From an uncultured bacterium (GTDB lineage Bacteria > UBP6 > UBA1177 > JAKLFG01): a stretch of DNA of 14,452 nucleotides. Below the pieces are notes generated by a model that saw only the letters and a list, made by a program, of their open reading frames with translations, searched no databases and was not told where the DNA came from. Below, in pieces: positions 1-6,628 of the stretch (positions within the stretch are counted from its first letter, which is position 1; each line of letters starts with the position of its first letter). The stretch is from assembly GCA_938048925.1 (NCBI GenBank), contig CALITV010000198.1, positions 1 through 14,452 on the forward strand. Reading direction: 5' to 3'. Made by a program: the position numbers and the translations under genes.

Positions 1-285
1 GATGTCGGCGGGACAGGTCTTGTGCGTCCCGTCACAGTTCTCGGCCACATCACACGGGCCGGCAACCGCACGGCACTCGTAGGTATTCGGACGCACCGCA
101 TCGGCCGGGCAATCGTTACTCACCCCGTCGCACGATTCGGCAAGATCGCAAACTCCGCTCGCCGGACGGCAGATGCTCGTGAGCTTCAAGTCGGCCGGGC
201 AATCGGTGTCGAATCCGTTGCATAATTCAGCGCTGTCACAACTACCTGCCGCCGGACGACATTCGTGCGTCGCCCCCGGCCAGCA
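1..285 (-). repeat. Tandem four-cysteine modules (disintegrin-like), at least three copies
   Basis: Each module has four cysteines in the arrangement C-x6-C-x5-C-x6-C followed by PAD. The first three modules begin at Cys822, which lies just before the first CRP, and continue with period about 30-32 residues to the window edge. Key conserved positions are CR, CD, AExC(D/N)G and CPAD. The pattern resembles the CR..CD.AE.C.G.S..CP.D signature of animal disintegrin domains and similar cysteine-rich modules in bacterial exported proteins. The cysteines probably form disulfides outside the cytoplasm. More modules may follow beyond base 1. Confidence 0.75.
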
Positions 286-2748
286 CTCGGTCAGGTAGAA
301 GAAACGGACCGATTCGATGAGCGAAGAGGAGGAATCGTAGATACCGCCGAGCGCGTAGGCCCGAACCCTGATGAACCCCGGGTCTCGGAAGGGAAGAGAG
401 AGACCGGTTATCTGCCATCCGCCCGAGATGGAGATGCCATAGCCGAGGAATTGCCATGTGCCGACACCGGAAGCGGAGGTGTACCAAAAAGAGACCTCCA
501 TGACCTCGGGAGACGCCTGTGCCCGCCGCCATATGACCGATTTTCCATCGGAGGCCACCGTGATGTTTTGGATTGCGGCACTGTCGGCGCTCAGTCGCGC
601 AAGACGATTCCGCGGAGTGCCGACGCCACTGCCGAAAGAGGTAAAAGCGCCGCCGAGAAGCACTTTTCCATCGGGGAGAAGGGCGACGCTGTAAACGGTG
701 TCATCTGCATTCGGGTTGAAGGAGGAATCGAGCGTGCCGGAACTCGTCACCCGCGCGATGCGATTGCGTGTGGTGCCGCCGACCGTTGTAAAAGCGCCGC
801 CGAGAAGCACGGCACCATCGGCAGAAAGGGCGAGCGAATAAACGGTATCGTTGACGATGGGGTTGAAGGTGTCGACTGACCCGTCGCTCGTCAGCCGTGC
901 GAGGCGGTTGCGTGACTGACCGCCGATGTTCATAAAAGCCCCACCGACGAGAATCTTGCCATCGGGCTGGAGTACAATGGCGCGAACGGTATTGTCAGCT
1001 CCCGGGTTAAAGGAATCGAGCGTCCCATCGCTGTTGATTCGCGCAATGCGAGCGCGGGAGAGAGTGTTGATCGTGGTGAAATCGCCACCGACGAGGATCT
1101 TCCCGTCGGGTTGAACTGCAATGGTGCGCACCACGTTGTTCGGGGTAGGGGTAAAGGTGGTGTCGAGCGTTCCGTTGCTATTGATCCGGGCAAGATAATT
1201 TCGCCACGATGTCCCGCCGCCCATCGTGGTGAAATCGCCGCCGACGAGAATCTTGCCGTCGCGTTGGGCAGTGATGGCGCGAACGGTAGCCCCTGCGTTT
1301 GGGTTGAAGGCCGTGTCGAGCGACCCGTCGCTGTTGAGTCGTGCTATACGATTGCGTGTGGTGCCGCCGACCGTCGTGAAGGCGCCGCCGATGAGGATCT
1401 TCCCGTCGTCTTGGACGAAGATGGCAAGCACATCGCCGTTTACATTGGGGTTGAAGACGGTATCGAGCGTGCCGTCGGGGTTGAAACGGGCGATGCGGTT
1501 GCGTACCGTAGTGCCGCCCACTGAAGTAAATATACCGCCGACGATTATCTTTCCATCGGGTTGCACAGCAGACGAATAGACGATGTCATCTAAGTCGGGG
1601 TTGAGCGTGGTGTCGAGACTACCGTTGGCGTAGAGTCGGCCGATGCGGTTGCGCGTCTGTCCATTGAGAGTGGTGAAGCTACCGCCAACGAGGATGCTGC
1701 CATCGGCTTGGACCGCAAGGGCAAAAACTACTCCTCCTGCAGAGGGAGTAAATTTCGGGTCGGGTACCCCGTTGAGGTCAAGTCGCGCGAGGCGGGTGCG
1801 CGCTTGGCCGCCGATGGTGGTAAAAGAGCCGCCGATGAGTATCATGCCATCGGGTTGTATGGCGACACTGCGCACAGAACCGTTGGGTTGAGGGTCGAAA
1901 GGTGCGTCGAGACTCCCGTCTTTGTTGAGACGCGCCACAGTAGGGCGGCTAACGCCGTTCATGAGAGTGAAGTTACCGAAGGCGATGATGCGTTCGTCGG
2001 CTTGGATTGCAAAGCCGAGCACCGGATTATCGGCCCCGGGGGTGAATGAAGCGTCGAGCGAACCGTCGCGGTTGATGCGCGCGAGGTACTTTCTATCTTC
2101 ACCGTTCACGATGGTAAAAGAGCCTCCTATGAGGATGCGCTGATCACGCTGGAGGGCAAGGCCGTAAACGGTGCCTTCTACTTTGACGATGAAGGTAGGA
2201 TCGAGCGTGCCGTCGCTGTTGAGCCGCGCGAGAGAACTCCGTTGTTCGCCCGAGACAGAGGAAAAGGTGCCTCCGATGACAATCTTGCCGTCGTTTTGTA
2301 TCGCTATGACACGGACCTCTGTTCCGAGACCACCGTCTATCGAAGGGTTGAAGGTGGTGTCGAGCGTTCCATCGGGGTTTATGCGTGCAATGCGATAACG
2401 CGGTTGTCCGCCGATCGAGGTGAACGAGCCGCCGACGACGATCTTACCGTCGCTCTGCACCGCCGCCGCCCAGACACTGCCGTTCGCCTGCAGGTTGAAC
2501 GCTGCGTCGCCGGTCCCTTCCGCGTTGAGGCGTGCCGCGTAGGAGCGGGTGAGGCCGCCGATCGAGGTGAACGATCCGAGCACGATGATTTTGCCGTCGT
2601 TTTGGATCGTAAAAGAATAGACATCCCCATTGGCGTTCGGGTTGAATCCATCGTTCACCGATGCGGCGGAAAGTGTGCCGCCGGCGAAGAAAAAAAGCAG
2701 TACCACAACCATGATTTTGAGAAAACGCACCATTGATAGACTGTTCAT
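1..2748 (-). CDS. Exported delta-60 repeat protein with disintegrin-like cysteine modules (C-terminus beyond the window)
   Basis: The frame is open without a stop from ATG 2748 to base 1, giving 916 codons and continuing past the left edge. Residues 1-29 form a signal peptide: Lys/Arg near the start, a VVVLLFFFAGG core and probable cleavage near LSA-A. Residues 33 to about 722 hold 14 tandem units of about 48-52 residues of the delta-60 type, each like (V/I)xxxAxQxDGKIL(V/I)GGxFT followed by R(N/x)R(I/L)AR(L/I)xxDGTLDxxFNP, expected to fold as beta-propeller-like sheets. Residues 723-820 are an unassigned beta-rich stretch. From Cys822 there are at least three modules of the form CRPxxGxCDxAExCDGxxxDCPAD, resembling the disintegrin motif of ADAM proteins. 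A GGAG lies 7 nt before the ATG, inside the end of the upstream PilZ gene, which it overlaps by 4 nt. It is probably secreted or surface-exposed. Ligand and anchoring are unknown because the C-terminus is missing. Confidence 0.9.
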   Translation of the reverse strand, partial: MNSLSMVRFLKIMVVVLLFFFAGGTLSAASVNDGFNPNANGDVYSFTIQNDGKIIVLGSFTSIGGLTRSYAARLNAEGTGDAAFNLQANGSVWAAAVQSDGKIVVGGSFTSIGGQPRYRIARINPDGTLDTTFNPSIDGGLGTEVRVIAIQNDGKIVIGGTFSSVSGEQRSSLARLNSDGTLDPTFIVKVEGTVYGLALQRDQRILIGGSFTIVNGEDRKYLARINRDGSLDASFTPGADNPVLGFAIQADERIIAFGNFTLMNGVSRPTVARLNKDGSLDAPFDPQPNGSVRSVAIQPDGMILIGGSFTTIGGQARTRLARLDLNGVPDPKFTPSAGGVVFALAVQADGSILVGGSFTTLNGQTRNRIGRLYANGSLDTTLNPDLDDIVYSSAVQPDGKIIVGGIFTSVGGTTVRNRIARFNPDGTLDTVFNPNVNGDVLAIFVQDDGKILIGGAFTTVGGTTRNRIARLNSDGSLDTAFNPNAGATVRAITAQRDGKILVGGDFTTMGGGTSWRNYLARINSNGTLDTTFTPTPNNVVRTIAVQPDGKILVGGDFTTINTLSRARIARINSDGTLDSFNPGADNTVRAIVLQPDGKILVGGAFMNIGGQSRNRLARLTSDGSVDTFNPIVNDTVYSLALSADGAVLLGGAFTTVGGTTRNRIARVTSSGTLDSSFNPNADDTVYSVALLPDGKVLLGGAFTSFGSGVGTPRNRLARLSADSAAIQNITVASDGKSVIWRRAQASPEVMEVSFWYTSASGVGTWQFLGYGISISGGWQITGLSLPFRDPGFIRVRAYALGGIYDSSSSLIESVRFFYLTECWPGATHECRPAAGSCDSAELCNGFDTDCPADLKLTSICRPASGVCDLAESCDGVSNDCPADAVRPNTYECRAVAGPCDVAENCDGTHKTCPADI
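583..2652 (-). repeat. Array of 14 delta-60 coding repeats, about 147 nt per unit
   Basis: Fourteen protein repeats are visible within the large exported protein. Most units carry QxDGKI(L/V)(V/I)GGxFT and a closing DG(T/S)LDxxFNP. Units 3, 8, 10 and 14 have short insertions, for example EVR, TV, GTSW and GVGT near the turn. At DNA level some units are nearly homogenised: bases 761-786 and 1349-1374 are identical over 26 nt. That fits unequal recombination or gene conversion between units. Confidence 0.88.
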
Positions 2749-3131
2749 GATATGTCTCCCCCCTTTTCTGGTTTTTTCTGACGGATATAGAACTCGATGA
2801 GGTCACGGTCCTCGGCCGAAATGTCGAGGAACCGGAGACCGACCCCCGGCTCGACGCCGGGCTCGGCCGCCTGTATCCAGCAAACCTCGGCATGTCCTTC
2901 CACTCGCCGCGTCTCCATGAGAAACGACAGGTGCAGTTTCGTTCCTACGGGGAGCAATTGGTCGGTGGCGAGAAATATGCCGCCGGTGCTGATGTCGAGC
3001 ATAATGCCGGTAAAGAAGTTGTGCGGCAGTTCCGCGGAGACCGAAAAGAAGACCGAAAGTTCGATCTCGACCCGAGGGTTCTTGCGTCGGTCGGCGCCAA
3101 AAAAGTTTTTTGCTTTTTCGTTTTCGTCCAA
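2745..3131 (-). CDS. PilZ domain protein (c-di-GMP receptor), TTG start
   Basis: A 128-residue protein that is essentially a single PilZ domain. Both c-di-GMP-binding motifs are present: RxxxR as R16-K-N-P-R20 and DxSxxG as D46-I-S48-T-G-G51. The ending GVGLRFLDIS is typical of the TIGR02266-type PilZ domains common in myxobacteria. It should bind cyclic di-GMP in the cytoplasm and transmit the signal through a partner. The start is assigned to TTG 3131 because GGAGG lies 8 nt upstream and a good promoter (3162-3190) ends just before it. An upstream in-frame ATG at 3299 would place the promoter inside the gene and overlap the divergent transporter. Its stop overlaps the ATG of the delta-60 gene (ATGA), so the two are probably translationally coupled. 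The target of the PilZ protein is not evident. Confidence 0.87.
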   Translation of the reverse strand: MDENEKAKNFFGADRRKNPRVEIELSVFFSVSAELPHNFFTGIMLDISTGGIFLATDQLLPVGTKLHLSFLMETRRVEGHAEVCWIQAAEPGVEPGVGLRFLDISAEDRDLIEFYIRQKKPEKGGDIS

Positions 3132-3161
3132 GATGCCTCCCTCCAACCGAAAAACAAGAGA

Positions 3162-3190
3162 AATATACCTCTCTCGATGGAGAAAAGCAA
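3162..3190 (-). promoter_or_regulatory. Sigma70-like promoter for the PilZ/delta-60 operon
   Basis: Read on the minus strand: TTGCTT (3190-3185), 17 nt, TATATT (3167-3162). The expected transcription start is about 25 nt before the TTG start codon of the PilZ gene. Confidence 0.6.
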
Positions 3191-3220
3191 CACCCGATCC
3201 CAAAGTTACAGGAAAATAAA

Positions 3221-3248
3221 TTGCCAGCGGAACAGGGGTCGGTATACT
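3221..3248 (+). promoter_or_regulatory. Sigma70-like promoter for the tandem MFS transporter genes
   Basis: TTGCCA (3221-3226), 16 nt, TATACT (3243-3248), about 30 nt before the ATG of the first transporter. It diverges from the PilZ promoter with about 30 nt between their -35 boxes, so a shared regulator could act on both. No clear operator palindrome was seen. Confidence 0.6.
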
Positions 3249-3279
3249 TCTTTCACCATTTTTTCCCTGCGGAGGTCCT

Positions 3280-4932
3280 ATGCGTCTTGCCGACATCATC
3301 GTGTATGCGGGGCTCGTCGGTCTCGCGATCGCATTCTTCTACATTGTTTGGAGTTATGCGAAGGGGCTCAAAGAATCTCCTCGCGACATGTGGATACTGT
3401 TCATCTACAAAGTGCTCCAGTATATCGCCTACGCTGCTATGAACCCGATCCTCGTCGTCTGGCTTTCACGCGAATGCGGCCTCGGCGACATCGCCGCCGG
3501 GAACTACATCATGGCGTGGTCTATTCTCCTGTCGCTCGTCGGCATGGTCGCCGGTGCGCTCGTGGACACCATCGGCATCAAGCGGACGCTCGTCTTCAGT
3601 GTCGCGTTCCTCATCATCGCTCGCTTCTTTATGTCGTTCGTCACGCATCCGGTCCTCATCTTTTTCATAGGTTTTGTTCCCTTTGCGCTCGGCTTCGCGA
3701 TGGTGGCGCCGGTCATCTCGGTTTCGATAAAGCGCTTCACCACCAAGGAGGGGGCGACTCTCGGGTTCGGTCTGTTCTATGTCATCATGAACGCCGCCTA
3801 CGCGATCGGCGGATGGCTGCTCGATTTCGTGCGCGACAAGTTTGCCGAACGCGACGCGATGGGAAAGATCGTCAACGAGAACGCCGGTGCATATCTCTAC
3901 GGTATCCACTTTTCTTCGTACCAGCTGCTTTTCCTCATTGCACTCGTTCTTACCGTCATAAGCGTCGTGTGCATCTTCTTCATCCGTGACGGAGTGGAGG
4001 TCGAGGAGACCACCGACGAAAAGGGCGAAAAGAAAAGCCGCATCGTCATAAAACCGAGCCAGGATCACGGATCGGGGTTCGTCGCGATCCAGAGCGCCGC
4101 CACGACGATGTATCAGCGGATAAAGAACGCCGTTACCGAAAACTACTTCTGGATATTCATCCTCATACTCACGACGACCCTCTTTGTCCGTTTCATTTTC
4201 TTCCATCTGCACTACACCTTCCCGAAATACGGTATCCGGGTGCTCGGCGAAGGGGCCAAGATCGGCAACATCTACGGTGTTCTCAACCCGACGCTCATCA
4301 TCTTCCTCGTGCCGCTGTTTGCCGCAATCACCAAGTCGTGGCGCTCGTTTACGATGCTCGTCGTCGGCTCGACGATCTCGTCGCTTTCCTGCTTCATCGC
4401 GACGATACCGGGCGAGTATTTTGCCGGACTCACCGATTCGGTCCTCGGCGAGATCGTCTTCGTCAAGTGGCTCGGTATGGCGCCCGACATGCCGACATTG
4501 CTTGCCAGCCCGCCGACGCCGCAGTACTGGCCGCTCCTCATTTTCTTTACCGTGTTCACGGTAGGGGAGGCGATCTGGTCGCCGCGTCTCATGCAATTCA
4601 CCGCCGAGATCGCACCGAAAGGGAAAGAGGGAACCTACATCGCTCTCTCGGTGCTCCCCTTCTTCCTTGCCAAGTTCGTCGTCGGGCCGATGTCGGGCCT
4701 CCTCGTGAACGCCTATACTCCGCTCGTGGACAAGATAGATCCCGAAACGGGGCGGAAGGTGCTCGATGCCTCGGGGAAAGTGGTGCAGGTCGTCGGTGAT
4801 CTTTCACACCACTACATGGTATGGGTATGGATCGGTGGCATGGCGGTCGTCACCCCCATCGGCTTGCTCTTCTTGCGCGGCATCTACAAGAAGCACATGG
4901 AAGAAAAGACCGAACCGGCAAAGGCTCATTAG
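3280..4932 (+). CDS. MFS transporter, distantly POT-like (first of a tandem pair)
   Basis: A 550-residue inner-membrane protein with about 12 hydrophobic segments. The MFS signature loop between helices 2 and 3 is recognisable as GALVDTIGIKRTL. The early helix region (FIYKVLQYIAYAAMNPILV) and the late segment LMQFTAEIAPKGKEGTYIA followed by PFFLAKFVVGPMSG recall proton-coupled oligopeptide transporter relatives. The substrate cannot be read from the sequence. A charged cytoplasmic loop (DGVEVEETTDEKGEKK, about residues 236-251) separates the two halves. The ATG at 3280 has GGAGG 4 nt upstream. The stop is followed after 34 nt by a closely related transporter, so the two probably form an operon under the promoter at 3221-3248. 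Confidence 0.85.
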   Translation: MRLADIIVYAGLVGLAIAFFYIVWSYAKGLKESPRDMWILFIYKVLQYIAYAAMNPILVVWLSRECGLGDIAAGNYIMAWSILLSLVGMVAGALVDTIGIKRTLVFSVAFLIIARFFMSFVTHPVLIFFIGFVPFALGFAMVAPVISVSIKRFTTKEGATLGFGLFYVIMNAAYAIGGWLLDFVRDKFAERDAMGKIVNENAGAYLYGIHFSSYQLLFLIALVLTVISVVCIFFIRDGVEVEETTDEKGEKKSRIVIKPSQDHGSGFVAIQSAATTMYQRIKNAVTENYFWIFILILTTTLFVRFIFFHLHYTFPKYGIRVLGEGAKIGNIYGVLNPTLIIFLVPLFAAITKSWRSFTMLVVGSTISSLSCFIATIPGEYFAGLTDSVLGEIVFVKWLGMAPDMPTLLASPPTPQYWPLLIFFTVFTVGEAIWSPRLMQFTAEIAPKGKEGTYIALSVLPFFLAKFVVGPMSGLLVNAYTPLVDKIDPETGRKVLDASGKVVQVVGDLSHHYMVWVWIGGMAVVTPIGLLFLRGIYKKHMEEKTEPAKAH

Positions 4933-4966
4933 CAAACAAAGAATATATCTTGATCCGGAGGCCGTC

Positions 4967-6499
4967 ATGACCCCCGCGCTTGCGTTCCAGTTTCTCACCG
5001 CCGTTGTCGGTGTCATTATTGCCGTCATCATCGTCGTTTATCTCAAAGGTTTGCGCTCATCGCCGCGTGACCTGTGGCTGTTGTATGGTACTAAAATCCT
5101 TGAGTATTCCGCTTACGCGATGATCAACATGACCATCGTGCTCTACCTCACCAAAAATTTCGGCATGGGCGATGTAGCGGCGGGGACCTACTACTCGATC
5201 TGGTCTATCCTCATCAATTTCTTTACGCTCATCATCGGTGCAGTCACCGATACCATCGGTATCAAGCGGACGCTTCTACTCGGCACCGTGACGCTCATCG
5301 TCACCCGGTTCATCCTTGCGGTGTCGAGCGACATCTATACCGCGACGGTGTTCGGCTTCATGCCCTACGCCTTCGGGCTCGCGGTGATGGCGCCGGTCAT
5401 CTCGGTCGGCATCAAGAAAATGACCACGAAAGAGACCGCCGCGATGGGGTTCGCCCTTTTCTACACACTCATGAACCTCGGCTACGCGATCGGCGGCTGG
5501 CTCTGGGACAGGATACGCATCGGCGTTGCTGCAAGCGGCGGGACATGGACCGTGCCGGTCATCGGGGCGGAGCTTCCGCCCTATGAGGCTATCTTCTTTG
5601 TCGGTTTTCTCCTGACCCTGCCGAGCCTTCTTTTTCTGTCGTTCCTGCGTGATGGGGTCGAACTCGACGAACAGGGGGACATCATTTTCAAACCGCAGCC
5701 GAAACTGCAAGGAAACCTCTTCATTGCCCTGAGGAATACGGCGCGCGACGCCCTCGTCGGCACGGCGCGGAGTTTGAAAAGCACATGGGGTGATCCCTTC
5801 TTCTATAAGTTTCTCCTCATTCTCTTCATCGTCGTCTTCGTCCGGCTCGTCTTCTTCCACCTCAACAGCATGACGCTTCCCAAATACGGCATCCGTCTGT
5901 TCGGCCCCACGGCGAAGATCGGCGCACTCTACGGTGTGCTCAACCCGGTTCTCGTCGTGATTCTCGTCCCGCTCGTCGGCTACTACTTCAAGAAGGTTTC
6001 TTCCTACCGCATGCTCTTTGTGGGCACGAGCGTCTCGGCGCTCGCCTGTTTCATCGGCGTAATGCCGGGCGACTGGTTCGCAGGGCTCAATGGGACGCTC
6101 CTGTCGGGTATCGTCTTTACCGAGTGGCTCGGTGTTCAGGGCGATCCGCACCCCGCCTATTGGCCGCTCCTCATCTTCATTTTCGTGTTTACCGTGGGCG
6201 AGGCGATCTGGTCGCCGCGCCTGATGCAATTTACCGCCGAACTCGCGCCGAAAGGAAAGGAGGGCACCTACATTTCGCTGTCTATCCTCCCGTTCTTCAT
6301 AGCAAAATTCTTCGTCGGTCCGATGTCGGGCTACCTGCTCGAAACCTATGTGCCGCTCGACGAGGCGGGGAATGCGCTCGCCAGTTATCCCCAGCATTAC
6401 ATGGTCTGGTTCTGGGTTGGCGCCACCGCGATCATCTCGCCGGTGGGACTCTTCCTCTTCCGAGGGCTTTTCCGGAAACACGAAAGCACGGGGTCGTAG
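4967..6499 (+). CDS. MFS transporter, distantly POT-like (second of a tandem pair)
   Basis: A 510-residue membrane protein, clearly paralogous to its upstream neighbour. Shared stretches include SPRD(L/M)W, DTIGIKRTL, MAPVISV, YAIGGWL, YGVLNP, FTVGEAIWSPRLMQFTAE, APKGKEGTYI and VGPMSG. The start is ATG 4967 with CCGGAGG 6 nt upstream. The open frame extends back to 4766 inside the preceding gene, but that part is out-of-frame coding of the neighbour and has no ribosome site. This copy is about 40 residues shorter, mainly in the central loop and near the C-terminus. It probably acts in the inner membrane as an independent transporter or with its paralogue. A palindromic repeat begins 2 nt after the stop codon. 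Confidence 0.85.
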   Translation: MTPALAFQFLTAVVGVIIAVIIVVYLKGLRSSPRDLWLLYGTKILEYSAYAMINMTIVLYLTKNFGMGDVAAGTYYSIWSILINFFTLIIGAVTDTIGIKRTLLLGTVTLIVTRFILAVSSDIYTATVFGFMPYAFGLAVMAPVISVGIKKMTTKETAAMGFALFYTLMNLGYAIGGWLWDRIRIGVAASGGTWTVPVIGAELPPYEAIFFVGFLLTLPSLLFLSFLRDGVELDEQGDIIFKPQPKLQGNLFIALRNTARDALVGTARSLKSTWGDPFFYKFLLILFIVVFVRLVFFHLNSMTLPKYGIRLFGPTAKIGALYGVLNPVLVVILVPLVGYYFKKVSSYRMLFVGTSVSALACFIGVMPGDWFAGLNGTLLSGIVFTEWLGVQGDPHPAYWPLLIFIFVFTVGEAIWSPRLMQFTAELAPKGKEGTYISLSILPFFIAKFFVGPMSGYLLETYVPLDEAGNALASYPQHYMVWFWVGATAIISPVGLFLFRGLFRKHESTGS

Positions 6500-6500
6500 G

Positions 6501-6564
6501 AACTCACCCCGCACCACTTCGTTTCGCGCCCCTCTCTTGGGAAGAGAGGGGATGGGGGTGAGTT
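6501..6564. repeat. Palindromic interspersed repeat, copy 1 (possible terminator)
   Basis: Outer arms AACTCACCCC (6501-6510) and GGGGTGAGTT (6555-6564) enclose a perfect inner hairpin, CCCCTCTCTT (6529-6538), loop GGG, AAGAGAGGGG (6542-6551). The left spacer is 18 nt. A T-rich run (TTCCCTTTTT, about 6566-6575) follows, so the structure may also end transcription of the transporter operon. Two related copies occur at 7900-7952 and 11257-11309. Confidence 0.85.
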
Positions 6565-6573
6565 GTTCCCTTT

Positions 6574-6602
6574 TTGACAATCACATCGTCTCTCGTTACA
6601 GT
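6574..6602 (+). promoter_or_regulatory. Sigma70-like promoter for tviB
   Basis: A consensus TTGACA (6574-6579) is followed after 17 nt by TACAGT (6597-6602), leaving a leader of roughly 20 nt. The start codon at 6629 has AAGGAG 6 nt upstream. Confidence 0.6.
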
Positions 6603-6628
6603 GACTCGTTCTGAAAAAGGAGTGGTCC

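Noticed and set aside
1111..2736. Several plus-strand frames of 100-165 residues opposite the delta-60 gene
   Set aside because: They recur with the repeat period and reflect the repeated, GC-rich antisense sequence.
2745..3299. 184-residue version of the PilZ protein starting at ATG 3299
   Set aside because: The extra 56 residues overlap both promoters and the start of the divergent transporter. A better start with a strong ribosome site exists at TTG 3131.
2892..3989. 365-residue plus-strand frame across the PilZ gene and the first transporter
   Set aside because: It is antisense to the PilZ gene and out of frame with the transporter. Its Arg/His-rich product lacks any domain.
3466..4596. 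376-residue minus-strand frame opposite the first transporter
   Set aside because: A charged, low-complexity product mirrors the codon bias of the transporter gene, and there is no ribosome site.
4766..4966. N-terminal extension of the second transporter
   Set aside because: It lies out of frame inside the first transporter. ATG 4967 has a proper ribosome site and matches the paralogue's N-terminus.
5276..6580. 434-residue minus-strand frame opposite the second transporter and repeat copy 1
   Set aside because: It is a shadow of the transporter gene, and its first residues translate the palindromic repeat.
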